Position numbers and translations under genes: made by a program | Shown here: one piece after another, positions 19,818 through 28,554 of the stretch | How positions within the stretch are numbered: position 1 is the first letter of the stretch | Layout: each line of letters begins with the position of its first letter | Notes under the pieces: generated by a model | Told to the model about the DNA's origin: nothing | The model's database searches: none | The model's input: the letters and a program-made list of their open reading frames with translations, nothing else | Source: Companilactobacillus nantensis DSM 16982 | GTDB lineage: Bacteria; Bacillota; Bacilli; Lactobacillales; Lactobacillaceae | Direction of reading: 5' to 3' | DNA: 64,000 nucleotides | NCBI RefSeq assembly: GCF_001435815.1 | Contig: NZ_AZFV01000010.1 | Span: forward strand, 33,687 to 97,686

Positions 19818-19847
19818 GGTAGATAACGAAGAAAGGTGAGGGAAACG

Positions 19848-20549
19848 ATGGCATACATTGAAGTCAGAAACGAATCGAAACGGTATCAAATGGGAGAAAC
19901 GACGATTATTGCGAATAATAATCTGAATTTTGACGTTGATAAAGGTAAGCTAACAGTTATTTTGGGACCTAGTGGTGCCGGTAAATCAACTGTCTTGAAC
20001 ATTTTAGGTGGGATGGACACACCAACTGAGGGTCAGGTGATTATTGATGGTACCGATATTGCCACCTTTTCTGAGCGTGAATTGACAACTTATCGCCGCA
20101 ATGACGTGGGATTTATTTTCCAATTCTATAACTTGATTCCAAATTTAACGACTAAAGAAAATGTTGAACTCGCCTCTGCTATTGTTAAAGATGCTTTGGA
20201 TGCTACGAAGACATTGCAAGCAGTTGGTTTGGGTGATCGTATTGATAACTTTCCGTCCCAATTATCTGGTGGTGAGCAGCAGCGGGTGGCGATTGCTCGG
20301 GCTTTAGCTAAAAATCCCAAACTTTTATTGTGCGACGAACCAACTGGAGCCTTAGATTATGAGACTGGGAAACAAGTTTTGACCTTATTACAAAATGCGA
20401 GCCATATGGATAATAAAACAGTTATCGTGATTACGCATAATTCAGCTTTGGCAAAAATGGCTGATCGAGTGATTCGGATTCATGATGCAAAAGTTCAGTC
20501 AATTGAAGATAATCCTTATCCAACTCCAGTCCAAGATATTGAATGGTAG
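19848..20549 (+). CDS. ABC transporter ATP-binding protein (MacB/LolD type)
   Basis: A 233-residue ATPase that energises the FtsX-type permease encoded next. It has Walker [10 protein letters not shown] (about residue 40), a Q-loop (FIFQFYNL), the signature [15 protein letters not shown], Walker [13 protein letters not shown] and the H-loop VITH. The ATG at 19848 is preferred over 19836 because GAAAGGTGAGGG sits at the right distance. The product is probably peripheral on the inner membrane face. The permease begins at once after the stop codon, so they form one operon. Confidence 0.93.
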   Translation: MAYIEVRNESKRYQMGETTIIANNNLNFDVDKGKLTVILGPSGAGKSTVLNILGGMDTPTEGQVIIDGTDIATFSERELTTYRRNDVGFIFQFYNLIPNLTTKENVELASAIVKDALDATKTLQAVGLGDRIDNFPSQLSGGEQQRVAIARALAKNPKLLLCDEPTGALDYETGKQVLTLLQNASHMDNKTVIVITHNSALAKMADRVIRIHDAKVQSIEDNPYPTPVQDIEW

Positions 20550-20558
20550 GTGATGAAA

Positions 20559-23084
20559 ATGAGTCCTCTAACGAGAAATATGTGGCGTGATATTCGCAAA
20601 TCAAAAGGACGTTTTATTGCCATCATCTTGATTATTATGTTGGGTGTCTTGATTTTTGTTGGTGTCAAAGCAGCCGGTCCCAGTCTAGATGACTCTTTGG
20701 ACAAAACTGTATCTGATAAAAATTTGTCGGATATCCAAGTGATTTCGACCACTGGCTTTTCGGAAAATGATTTGCAATTAGCAAGGAAGGTTCCAGGTGC
20801 CCAAGTTGAAGCTACTAAATTTAAATATGTTATCGGTGGCAAAGATAAAGTAGCGGTGGCCTTGTACGGTTATGACGATAATGCCAAACAAAATCAATTG
20901 ATTATGCGCAGGGGTCGGTTACCGGAAAAAGCAAATGAGATTGTTTTGGATAAAAATGCCAAATCAAAATATGATTATAAACTTGGTCAACAATTTAAAT
21001 TTGCTAGTGATTCAGGTTTGAAGCAAAAGTCATATAAAATTGTCGGTTTCGCCGATTCACCACAATACATTGATAATCAGTCCCGTGGATCAACGAATAT
21101 CGCCGATGGACAAGTCCAGTTATTTGCGTACATTCCGCAAGCACAACTCGATATGTCCGTGGCAACAATGTTGAATCTACACTTTGCTCCTTTGAAAGAT
21201 AAAAATACTTTTAGCGACAGTTACAAAGATGGTGTAGCTAAGAAATTAACGCTACTCAAAAAGAAATTCAAGAATCGAAGTTATCAACGAACCAATGAGG
21301 TCATGTCAGATTATTTGACTCAATTTGATCAACAACAAGCCCAACTAGATCAATTACGAGCCAGCAATCCCCAACTAGCTAGTGAACAGCAAGTTCAGTT
21401 GAATGCCGCTCGGACGAAGGCTTTGAAGAAAGCTAAAACAAGCTATACTTGGCAAACACGTGATGATTTACCAGGCTTTTCAGCTTATGGTGAGAGTTCT
21501 GACCGAATTGCGGCAATTGCTAATGTCTTTCCAGTGTTCTTCTTCTTAATTGCAGCATTGATTACGTTCACGACGATTACGCGGATGGTTGAAGAAGCCA
21601 GAAGTGAAATCGGAACGTTCAAAGCACTAGGTTATACGAAATGGGAAATTTCTAAAAATTATTACTATTATGCCATTTCAGCAGGTGTGATTGGGGCCGT
21701 TTTAGGTGCCTTGATTGGAAATGAGAGTTTACCACGGATTGTTTTAGCACTCTATAAACAATATATGGCCCTCGATTGGGTCGTTGGCTTGCAGTGGTGG
21801 GTCATTCTAATTGCGTTAGTCTTCTCACTCTTGGCAACGTTGGGAGCAGCTGTTATCGTTATTCGCAAGGAATTAGTCGAAGGTCCAGCTGCCTTAATGC
21901 GTCCGAAGTCTCCCAAGTCAGCTAAGAAGATTTTGTTGGAACGGATTAAGCCATTGTGGAATCACCTTAGTTTCAACAGTAAAGTTAGTTATCGAAATCT
22001 ATTCCGTTTCAAGTCACGAATGTTTATGACAATTATCGGAATTGCTGGAGGGACGGCTTTGATTTTGACTGGTTTCGGGATTCAAAATTCAATCGGAGCC
22101 AGTGGTGATCGTCAGTATAGTGATATTTTCGATTATCAAGCAGTCGTAAAATTAAATGACGATGCTAATTTGACGAATGTTAAAGATATTTTGAATCAAA
22201 ATGACCAGTATCAAAGTAGTACAGCCATCAATTCAACCACAGCTAAGTTAAAAGTTAACGGTCAACAAGTTAATGATGTCAACATTTATACGCCTAAGTC
22301 CATCAAGCAATTTGATAAATATGTCCATTTAGGTACAAGTTTACAAAAAGATGGCGTAATTTTATCTAAGAAGACGGCACAACTGTTGGATGTGAAAAAA
22401 GGTGATCAAGTTAAAGTCACGACAACTGATGGTAAGAAAGTTACTGTCAAAGTTGGTGCGATTACCGAAAACTTTATCGGCCATTTCTTGTATTTGAGTC
22501 CCAACGTTTATCAAACTAAATTTGATGAGACTGCCAATGCCAATACGTTGTTATTACATTTGAAGTCACAAACTAGTTCTCAACGGAAACACTTGGCTAA
22601 TAAATTGTTGAACTCTGGTGAAGTGATGGGCACTAGTTATACGCATGATGTTTTGAGTACCGTTTCGAAAATGTCATCATCATTGAAACCAATTATTTTG
22701 ATTTTCGTCTTGCTATCAGGAGTTTTATCATTTGTCGTCTTGTACAATTTGACTAATATCAATGTTTCCGAACGGATTCGGGAACTTTCAACGATAAAAG
22801 TTTTAGGTTTTTATAATAATGAAGTGACGATGTATATTGTTCGGGAAAATATTATTTTGACGATTATCGGAATTATTGTTGGATATGGAGTCGGAAATTT
22901 ATTGACGGCCTATATCTTGCATCAAGCCGCGACTGAACTAGTTATTTTCCCACTGACAATTAGTTGGTTTGGATATTTAGTTGCTACTTTATTGATGATA
23001 ATTTTCACAGCTATTGTTATGCTAGTTACGCATAAGAAATTGCAGCATATCGATATGATCGGTGCGTTAAAATCTAATGAATGA
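20559..23084 (+). CDS. FtsX-family ABC exporter permease
   Basis: An 841-residue permease of the two-repeat type found in Firmicutes. A transmembrane helix near the N-terminus precedes a large extracellular core (about 45-310, with a Gln-rich coiled-coil-like stretch near 250-280). Three helices with an FtsX domain follow (about 325-445), then a second helix and extracellular domain (about 485-700) and a final FtsX domain (about 710-840). Such systems move lipids, peptides or antibiotics, or sense envelope stress; the substrate is not evident. Starts at 20550, 20553 and 20559 are possible. The last fits the AGGTG site best. Confidence 0.88.
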   Translation: MSPLTRNMWRDIRKSKGRFIAIILIIMLGVLIFVGVKAAGPSLDDSLDKTVSDKNLSDIQVISTTGFSENDLQLARKVPGAQVEATKFKYVIGGKDKVAVALYGYDDNAKQNQLIMRRGRLPEKANEIVLDKNAKSKYDYKLGQQFKFASDSGLKQKSYKIVGFADSPQYIDNQSRGSTNIADGQVQLFAYIPQAQLDMSVATMLNLHFAPLKDKNTFSDSYKDGVAKKLTLLKKKFKNRSYQRTNEVMSDYLTQFDQQQAQLDQLRASNPQLASEQQVQLNAARTKALKKAKTSYTWQTRDDLPGFSAYGESSDRIAAIANVFPVFFFLIAALITFTTITRMVEEARSEIGTFKALGYTKWEISKNYYYYAISAGVIGAVLGALIGNESLPRIVLALYKQYMALDWVVGLQWWVILIALVFSLLATLGAAVIVIRKELVEGPAALMRPKSPKSAKKILLERIKPLWNHLSFNSKVSYRNLFRFKSRMFMTIIGIAGGTALILTGFGIQNSIGASGDRQYSDIFDYQAVVKLNDDANLTNVKDILNQNDQYQSSTAINSTTAKLKVNGQQVNDVNIYTPKSIKQFDKYVHLGTSLQKDGVILSKKTAQLLDVKKGDQVKVTTTDGKKVTVKVGAITENFIGHFLYLSPNVYQTKFDETANANTLLLHLKSQTSSQRKHLANKLLNSGEVMGTSYTHDVLSTVSKMSSSLKPIILIFVLLSGVLSFVVLYNLTNINVSERIRELSTIKVLGFYNNEVTMYIVRENIILTIIGIIVGYGVGNLLTAYILHQAATELVIFPLTISWFGYLVATLLMIIFTAIVMLVTHKKLQHIDMIGALKSNE

Positions 23085-23099
23085 TTGAAGGTAAGCAAT

Positions 23100-23804
23100 A
23101 TGAGTTTAGAGAATGATAAAGTTCTAGTTATCGGTGGAACGTCTGGTTTTGGAAAAGAAGTTGCTATTATGGCAAAACATAAAAAGGCAGACGTCTATGT
23201 TATTGGCCGTGACCAAGAACGTGTGAACGAATTAAGATATGACGAAAATGTTCAAGGCAGTTCATTAGACGCACAAGATGAGAAACAATTGGAACACTTT
23301 TTCGAAAAATATGGTTCCTTTGATCATATAGTTTCAATGCTCGGTGGTGCTATGGGTGGTGGCTTTTTGAACAGTTCCGTGGCTGAAATTCGAACAGCCG
23401 TTGAAGATAAATTCTTTGCCAACTTACAATTAGTTCAAATCGCTAGTAAACATCTTCGCAATAACGGATCAATTATTTTAACTTCAGGTTCTGGTGGTCA
23501 TCCATATGATGCATCAGGTGCTATCATTGGGAACCAAGCGATTAATACGATGGTTCAAGGTGTAGCTGTGGAATTAGCTCCAGATCATCGAATCAACGCT
23601 GTATCGCCAACTTGGACACCAACTGGACTGTGGCGTGATATGAATTCCAAGCAATTAGCTAAACAAAAGACAAATGTTTCCGAGAATGTACCGCTAGGGC
23701 GAGTGGCCGAAATTGGCGAAGTAGCTTCTGCCTATATTTATTTAATGGAAAACGACTATATCACGGGACAAGTTTTAAAGGTCGATGGTGGTGTGGATCT
23801 TTAA
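23100..23804 (+). CDS. Short-chain dehydrogenase/reductase
   Basis: A 234-residue SDR enzyme. The cofactor motif is GGTSGFGKEVA (TGxxxGxG variant) near the N-terminus. The canonical YxxxK appears altered (SGSGGHPYDASGA then GNQAINTMVQG), so catalysis by the usual Tyr-Lys pair is doubtful; N/S residues occupy the site. ATG 23100 with GAAGG upstream is preferred over 23085. It follows the permease by 15 bp and precedes the MerR regulator by 43 bp, so it may belong with the regulator. Confidence 0.8.
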   Translation: MSLENDKVLVIGGTSGFGKEVAIMAKHKKADVYVIGRDQERVNELRYDENVQGSSLDAQDEKQLEHFFEKYGSFDHIVSMLGGAMGGGFLNSSVAEIRTAVEDKFFANLQLVQIASKHLRNNGSIILTSGSGGHPYDASGAIIGNQAINTMVQGVAVELAPDHRINAVSPTWTPTGLWRDMNSKQLAKQKTNVSENVPLGRVAEIGEVASAYIYLMENDYITGQVLKVDGGVDL

Positions 23805-23814
23805 TAGGTGTTAT

Positions 23815-23834
23815 ACTTAAAGCCAACTTTAAGT
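23815..23834. promoter_or_regulatory. MerR operator, site 1
   Basis: ACTTAAAG-CCAA-CTTTAAGT is a perfect 8-bp dyad. The same dyad, differing only in one base of the 4-bp centre, occurs at 24981-25000 before the operon of redox genes. It lies 13 bp before the merR start codon and overlaps a possible -10 (TATACT, 23812-23817). Autoregulation of merR is inferred. Confidence 0.8.
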
Positions 23835-23847
23835 AGAGGTGAAAACA

Positions 23848-24294
23848 ATGCCAGTAGAAATTGAAAGAAGATATCGTATCGGTGACTTTTCTGAATTGGT
23901 TGGTTTGAATAGCCCAACACTTCGTTATTACGAAAAAGAAGGCTTGATCAAGCCACATCGGACCGATAATGGCGTTCGTTATTATACTGATATGGACGCT
24001 AAATGGGTCAGATTCTTATTACATTTGAAGAGTACAGGGATGACGATTGAGCAGTTGAAACGATACGTTAAATTACGTGCCGAAGGCGATTCAACCATCA
24101 ATCAACGCATCGAATTACTCGAAGAAGTTCGAAGCAATTTTGAAGTCGAATTTCAACAGATGCAAGATAGTTGGACGATTTTAAACGATAAGCTTGATTG
24201 GTATAAAGGTAAGATGGGTGGCCATATTGAAGATAGTGAACAGTTCTCTGATTACTTGCAGAGCTTGAACCATGGGTATTTGGAAGAACGTTAG
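23848..24294 (+). CDS. MerR family transcriptional regulator
   Basis: A 148-residue regulator. The N-terminal winged helix is typical (YRIGDFSELVGLNSPTLRYYEKEGLI, then VRYYTDMD), and a C-terminal coiled coil (about 95-130) makes the dimer. There is no conserved metal-binding cysteine pattern, so it belongs to the aldehyde/stress-sensing branch (AdhR/NmlR-like) found beside dehydrogenases. ATG 23848 follows AGAGGTG. The matching dyads before its own start and in the promoter of 25034-27168 strongly suggest these are its targets. Confidence 0.92.
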   Translation: MPVEIERRYRIGDFSELVGLNSPTLRYYEKEGLIKPHRTDNGVRYYTDMDAKWVRFLLHLKSTGMTIEQLKRYVKLRAEGDSTINQRIELLEEVRSNFEVEFQQMQDSWTILNDKLDWYKGKMGGHIEDSEQFSDYLQSLNHGYLEER

Positions 24295-24319
24295 TTGTCT
24301 TAAATGAATCAATTTATGT

Positions 24320-24357
24320 TGCTTAATTTACTTTTGGTTAGAGAGTAAATTAAGTAG
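24320..24357 (+). other. Hairpin downstream of merR
   Basis: CTTAATTTACT / AGTAAATTAAG arms around an 11-base loop, without a T run. It could be an RNA 3' end stabiliser or an attenuating structure; its role is unclear. Confidence 0.4.
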
Positions 24358-24377
24358 CTGTTCAATAAATATCATGC

Positions 24378-24512
24378 TACAATACTGATGTAATAAAAAA
24401 GAGAGATGCCAGAAGCATCTCCCCGTGCTGATAGCCCGTTTAAGACGGTAGCTATTCTAAATTATTTAAAAAATAACCGTCGACTCGCCAAAGTTGGGAC
24501 GGTTATTTTTTT
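24378..24512 (+). ncRNA. Type I antitoxin RNA (candidate)
   Basis: An extended -10 (TGCTACAAT, 24375-24383) would start an RNA near 24390. It contains an AGATGC / GCATCT hairpin (24403-24421), a second hairpin (ATAGC / GCTAT, 24431-24455) and a terminator ending at 24512. The RNA converges on the toxin gene on the other strand and shares its terminator. This arrangement is known for type I systems with Hol_Tox/Fst-like toxins. Confidence 0.65.
24469..24512. terminator. Bidirectional terminator of the toxin-antitoxin locus
   Basis: AAATAACCGTC paired with GACGGTTATTT, with A runs before and T runs after, so it works on both strands. The toxin stop codon (24503-24505) lies inside the right arm. 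Confidence 0.8.
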
Positions 24513-24610
24513 CGGTCAATATAGATCATTATCGAAACAATCAAGCCGATTAAGGAAATCGTGTAGATTCCAAAGTTAAGCATCAATTGTAACGAGTCCG
24601 ATAGGGACAC
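24503..24610 (-). CDS. Type I toxin, holin-like (Hol_Tox family)
   Basis: A 35-residue membrane peptide: charged/polar start (SLSDSLQLML), one hydrophobic helix (FGIYTISLIGLIVSIMIYI) and a basic end (DRKK). This is the pattern of the putative holin-like toxins of lactobacilli and bacilli (TxpA/BsrG-like, PF16935). The GTG start at 24610 has GAAAGGAG at a good distance; the open frame extends upstream but without coding features. A possible promoter on this strand is an extended -10 (TGCTATTCT, near 24682-24690), which gives an mRNA of about 200 nt with a long leader. The antisense RNA at 24378-24512 would silence it. Confidence 0.8.
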   Translation of the reverse strand: MSLSDSLQLMLNFGIYTISLIGLIVSIMIYIDRKK

Positions 24611-24780
24611 CGCACTACTCCTTTCACTAGGATGACAGTCACTCAAGTAGAACAAAACCTCATAAGCAACACCTACTTTCCAGAATAGCAAATCGTCTTT
24701 CACTTGCTATCAAGAAGTATTATCTAATAATTTTTCAATGTTAGATAGTAAATAATTAAAGTTTAAAAATTAAATTCAAA

Positions 24781-24895
24781 GAGTGGGACAAAACATGTTC
24801 AGCTTTCGAGCATTAAGGCAAATAGCCCCAGTAATCTGATTTTTGATTGCTGGAGCTATTTGTTTTAAGCGGAAAAAGCTATGTTTTGTTCCACG
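24781..24895 (+). repeat. Family-2 structured repeat, copy 3 (diverged)
   Basis: The outer arms GTGGGACAAAACATGTTC and ATGTTTTGTTCCAC are new sequence. The facing internal segments CAGCTTTCGAGCATT and AAGCGGAAAAAGCT match copies 1 and 2. The inner hairpin (AAATAGC / GCTATTT and CAGTAATC / GATTGCTG) is also new sequence in the same place. So both helices are replaced and the junction is kept. Confidence 0.65.
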
Positions 24896-24977
24896 TTTAT
24901 GCAGCAAGTTTAAAGACAATAATAGTTTTGTCCCATGTTGTTTTATTTTTAAATAGCTAAAAACTTTAAATATACCC

Positions 24978-25008
24978 TTGACTTAAAGTCAACTTTAAGT
25001 AGTTTAAT
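24978..25008 (+). promoter_or_regulatory. MerR-type promoter with operator site 2
   Basis: TTGACT (24978-24983), 19-bp spacer, TTTAAT (25003-25008). The dyad ACTTAAAG-TCAA-CTTTAAGT (24981-25000) fills the spacer. A 19-bp spacer with a dyad between -35 and -10 is the hallmark of MerR-activated promoters. It drives the four-gene unit that starts at 25034. Confidence 0.85.
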
Positions 25009-25033
25009 AGAAATCGTCAAGGAGGAATTGATT

Positions 25034-25357
25034 ATGGCAAAACAAACAGCAGGACATGACTTATTAGGAGATTTTGCTCCACAATTTGCAGAACTAAATG
25101 ATGATGTACTTTTCGGAGAAGTTTGGAGTAAAGAATCCGAACTCTCAGCACATGATCGTTCACTCATTACAATTGCAAGCATCATCTCAGCAGGAAATCT
25201 TGAGCAACTAGATGCTCATTTAAAAATTGGTAAGAAAAACGGTATCACTAAAGAAGAAATCGTCGCAGAAATTACACATTTATCATTTTATGCAGGTTGG
25301 CCTAAGGCTTGGTCCGCATTTAATCGTGCAAAAGAAATTTGGAAGGATGAAAAATAA
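25034..25357 (+). CDS. Carboxymuconolactone decarboxylase-family protein
   Basis: A 107-residue alpha-helical CMD/AhpD-like protein (HDRSLITIASIISAG, then LKIGKKNGITKEEIVAEITHLSFYAGWP). The AhpD CxxC redox pair is absent, so it is of the cysteine-free CMD type, which often has no known reaction. ATG 25034 has AAGGAGG upstream. First gene of a MerR-controlled operon with a cupin and two NAD(P)-binding proteins. Confidence 0.9.
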   Translation: MAKQTAGHDLLGDFAPQFAELNDDVLFGEVWSKESELSAHDRSLITIASIISAGNLEQLDAHLKIGKKNGITKEEIVAEITHLSFYAGWPKAWSAFNRAKEIWKDEK

Positions 25358-25359
25358 TT

Positions 25360-25770
25360 ATGGCAAAAAATGAAGAATTAAAAACAAATGGCGTTTTCCC
25401 CGTTGGAGATAAGAATGACGCTTACGCACAATATTTTATTGGACAAAGTTATCTTAAAGGACTAGTAAGTCCTGAAGATAATATCGACTTCGGAGTTGGC
25501 AATGTCACCTTTGAACCAGGTTGTCGTAACGATTGGCACATTCACCATGATGGTTTCCAAATTCTTTTGGTTACTGGTGGAGAAGGTTGGTATCAAGAAT
25601 GGGGCAAACCTGCTCAATTATTGAAGACTGGTGACGTTGTGGTTATTAAAGAAGGTGTTAAGCACTGGCACGGAGCAACTAAAGATAGCTGGTTCAGTCA
25701 TGTAGCCATCACTAAAGGTCAATCAGAATGGCTCGAAAAAGTTACTGACGAAGAATATAACAAACTATAA
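25360..25770 (+). CDS. Cupin-domain protein
   Basis: A 136-residue single-cupin protein. The metal site is visible as WHIHHDGFQILLVTGGEGW (motif 1, G(X)5HXH-like with E/Q change) and VKHWHGA (motif 2). It starts 2 bp after the preceding stop, with its GGAAGG site inside the upstream gene. In this kind of operon it usually accompanies CMD proteins; a role in handling reactive carbonyl compounds is an inference. Confidence 0.9.
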   Translation: MAKNEELKTNGVFPVGDKNDAYAQYFIGQSYLKGLVSPEDNIDFGVGNVTFEPGCRNDWHIHHDGFQILLVTGGEGWYQEWGKPAQLLKTGDVVVIKEGVKHWHGATKDSWFSHVAITKGQSEWLEKVTDEEYNKL

Positions 25771-25779
25771 GAGGTTAAT

Positions 25780-26415
25780 ATGGCAGAAAAAGTTTTAATT
25801 TTGGGTGCCGCAAGTCAAATAAGTAATTATTTGATTCCTGACTTATTAGCACAAACTGATGCTCAATTAACATTATTTGCCCGGAATGGACAAAAACGAT
25901 TAAGTGAGTATCAGACACAAGCCAAGATTGTAGATGGCGATTGGACCAAATCTGCCGAGTTGCTAGGCGTATTAGATGGACAGGATATCGTTTATTTAGC
26001 CACAGTTCCTAATACACAGACAGCCCAAATAATTGTTGACGCAATGAAGAAAGTTAGTGTTAAACGGCTGATTGTCGCGGGTGGACTCGGAATTTTTGAT
26101 GAGGTTGCCGGTAAATTTGGTGAATGGAATTCCCGAATGATAGGCGATTATACAGCTATCAAAAAGGCTTCATTTATTCTATGTGATAAAGATTTGGACG
26201 TGACATTTTTAAGAATGTCATGGCTTTATGATCAAGATAACAATACTAAATACGAAATTGTTCCTGAGGGAGAACCCTATAAAGGAACACAAGTGACTCG
26301 CCAAGCGGTGGCGCAATTAATTACTAATATTGTTAAAAGGCCATCGCTTTACAGTCAACAAAATATCGGTGTCGTTGAACCCAATACAGAATGGGATAAG
26401 CCATCGTTTTATTAA
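25780..26415 (+). CDS. NAD(P)-binding NmrA/atypical SDR protein
   Basis: A 211-residue Rossmann protein. The N-terminus ILGAASQISNYLIPDLL is a GxxGxxG variant with an S replacing one glycine. VDGDW and VYLATVPN follow, as in the NAD(P)H-binding (NmrA-like) family. No catalytic YxxxK is clear, so it may be a sensor or a reductase of the atypical group. AAGAGG lies 7 bp before ATG 25780. Third gene of the MerR operon. Confidence 0.85.
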   Translation: MAEKVLILGAASQISNYLIPDLLAQTDAQLTLFARNGQKRLSEYQTQAKIVDGDWTKSAELLGVLDGQDIVYLATVPNTQTAQIIVDAMKKVSVKRLIVAGGLGIFDEVAGKFGEWNSRMIGDYTAIKKASFILCDKDLDVTFLRMSWLYDQDNNTKYEIVPEGEPYKGTQVTRQAVAQLITNIVKRPSLYSQQNIGVVEPNTEWDKPSFY

Positions 26416-26427
26416 AGAAGGAAATTT

Positions 26428-27168
26428 ATGATTAAAGATAAAGTCGTAGTAATTACCGGTGCATCAAGTGGTATCGGTGAAGCAACAGCCAAAATGTTAG
26501 CTAAAAACGGAGCCAAAGTTGTTTTAGGCGCTCGTCGTGAAAATCGTTTGCAAGCGATTGTTAATGATATTAAAAATGCTGGCGGTCAAGCTACTTATAA
26601 AGTAACTGATGTTAGGGATGCGCAAGAAGTTGCTGATTTAGTAACACTAGCTAAAAACGAATTTGGTAGCTTAGATGTGATTTTCAATAATGCAGGTATC
26701 ATGCCAAGTTCACCCATCAGTGCTTTACATACCAAGGAATGGAATGACATGATTGACATCAATATCAAAGGTGTCTTAAATGGAGTTGCCGCAGTTATGC
26801 CTGATTTTGTTAAAAATAAACAAGGGCATATCATCACAACTTCATCAGTGGCCGGAATTAAGAGCTTCACGGGTGCAGGCGTTTATGGTGCCACTAAGTT
26901 TGCCGTTCGTAATTTGATGGAAGTTATTCGGATGGAAAGTGCTCAAGAAGGTACCAATATCAGAACCACAACCCTTTATCCAGCAGCAATTAATACTGAA
27001 CTTTTGCATACGATTACCGATGAAGAAACTAAGAAAAACATGGATTCCTTCTATCAACAAGTTGGTATTTCACCCGAAGCAATCGCTCGAGTGGTCAATT
27101 TTGCAGTAGACCAACCAGCAGATGTTAATGTTAATGAATTTACAATTTATCCAACCAAACAAATGTAA
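26428..27168 (+). CDS. Short-chain dehydrogenase/reductase, classical
   Basis: A 246-residue classical SDR: TGASSGIGEATA cofactor motif, NNAGIMP, and the catalytic Ser-Tyr-Lys set (TTSSVAG, YGATK). The residues after the second strand (GARRENRL) suggest NADP(H). It is the last gene of the MerR operon and the one most likely to reduce the aldehyde or ketone that induces the system. AGAAGG precedes the ATG. Confidence 0.93.
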   Translation: MIKDKVVVITGASSGIGEATAKMLAKNGAKVVLGARRENRLQAIVNDIKNAGGQATYKVTDVRDAQEVADLVTLAKNEFGSLDVIFNNAGIMPSSPISALHTKEWNDMIDINIKGVLNGVAAVMPDFVKNKQGHIITTSSVAGIKSFTGAGVYGATKFAVRNLMEVIRMESAQEGTNIRTTTLYPAAINTELLHTITDEETKKNMDSFYQQVGISPEAIARVVNFAVDQPADVNVNEFTIYPTKQM

Positions 27169-27357
27169 AAGAAGTAAATAATTTACATATATTTCTCAGC
27201 AATTAACTTTTTCAAAGCAAATAGATTGGAATTAAATTTCAATATTATTTTGTAAGGAAATATCAAAATGATGTGAGTAAAGAGAGGGTATTCAAGTACT
27301 TCACAGGTATTTATTGTTTTCATCACGACCAAAAATGTATAGTTAAATAACCGAAAG

Positions 27358-27384
27358 TAGACCATGAAAATGGCCTATTTTTTT
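27358..27384 (+). terminator. Terminator before the ugp operon
   Basis: TAGACCAT-GAAA-ATGGCCTA stem-loop with one mismatch, then seven T. It is about 190 bp after the SDR stop. The stretch between holds no credible gene. Confidence 0.75.
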
Positions 27385-27392
27385 ACACTATT

Positions 27393-27420
27393 TTTACATT
27401 AAATAGATTATATATATACA
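27393..27420 (+). promoter_or_regulatory. Promoter of the Ugp-like operon
   Basis: TTTACA (27393-27398), 16-bp spacer, TATACA (27415-27420), 45 bp before the ATPase start. Confidence 0.55.
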
Positions 27421-27465
27421 TCACGTCCCCATACTGTAGGTAATGACTTATTTGGAGGGAAGATA

Positions 27466-28554
27466 ATGTCGACAGTATTAACAAATATTACTAAGAGCTA
27501 CGATTCAGAAAAGAATGTGTTAACTGATGTTAACGCCGAAATTCAAACCGGGGAATTTTTTGTAATCGTTGGCCCATCAGGTTGTGGTAAAAGTACGCTG
27601 TTACGCATGATTGCTGGTTTAACACCAATCAGTGAAGGTGAAATTCGCATCAATGATGATGTTGTGAATGATTTACCACCAAAGGATCGTAACTTAACAA
27701 TGGTTTTCCAAAGTTACGCCTTGTTCCCATTTTTGAGTGTTTGGGATAATGTAGCCTTTGGTTTAAAGGCTAGAAAGAACACATCTCAAGCTGAAATCGA
27801 AGAACGCGTTAACGATGCCTTAAAGATGGTTAACTTGGAAGATCTCAAGGAAAGAAAACCACGTGAACTTTCTGGTGGTCAAAGACAACGTGTTGCTTTG
27901 GCTCGTGCCGTTGCTAGTGATGCCAAGATTTGTTTGATGGATGAACCATTATCTAACTTGGATGCTCAATTGAGAATCAAGATGCGTCAAGAAATTTATG
28001 CACTCCAAAGAAAACTAGGATTAACTTTGATTTACGTAACTCATGATCAAGTTGAAGCAATGACTATGGCTGACCACATCATGGTTTTACATGATTCAAA
28101 GGTTCAACAAATTGGTACACCAGCAGAAATCTACAAATATCCTGCTAATGAGTTCGTTGCTGGATTCTTCGGTGTTCCACCAATCAACATTTTGCCAGCT
28201 GTAAAAATTTCCGATGGTCGTCTCAATGTTAATAACGACTTTGAAGTAACTGTTGACCAACAAGTTCCAACTGATGATTTGAAAGTTGGTATCAGACCAA
28301 ATGAATTAATGATTGAAAAAACTGATGAATTGCATGCTAATGCAACGGTTAAGACAATTGAATTCTTAGGTGATGAAAAAATTGTTTATATTAAGATGAG
28401 TAATAATGACCTTGAAGTAGCGGCTGTTGTTGCTAGTGACGCTGAATTTAAGGCTTACGACAGTATCAAAGTATCTACAACTGAAAAGGTACTCTTGTTT
28501 AATGGCGATGGCGTTAATATCACAAGAAACGCGGAGGATGCAGTTAATGCTTAA
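27466..28554 (+). CDS. ugpC: ABC importer ATPase, MsmK/UgpC type
   Basis: A 362-residue CUT1-type ATPase: Walker A GPSGCGKST, signature LSGGQRQRVALARAV, Walker B CLMDEPLSNLDA, and a C-terminal OB-fold (TOBE) regulatory domain after residue 240. It serves the two permeases and the binding protein encoded next. GGAGG lies before ATG 27466. The last codons overlap the next gene. The symbol rests on the UgpB-like partner. Confidence 0.85.
   Translation: MSTVLTNITKSYDSEKNVLTDVNAEIQTGEFFVIVGPSGCGKSTLLRMIAGLTPISEGEIRINDDVVNDLPPKDRNLTMVFQSYALFPFLSVWDNVAFGLKARKNTSQAEIEERVNDALKMVNLEDLKERKPRELSGGQRQRVALARAVASDAKICLMDEPLSNLDAQLRIKMRQEIYALQRKLGLTLIYVTHDQVEAMTMADHIMVLHDSKVQQIGTPAEIYKYPANEFVAGFFGVPPINILPAVKISDGRLNVNNDFEVTVDQQVPTDDLKVGIRPNELMIEKTDELHANATVKTIEFLGDEKIVYIKMSNNDLEVAAVVASDAEFKAYDSIKVSTTEKVLLFNGDGVNITRNAEDAVNA

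Noticed and set aside
27183..27365. A 60-residue minus-strand frame between the SDR and ugp genes
   Set aside because: No ribosome binding site or family likeness; it overlaps a terminator.
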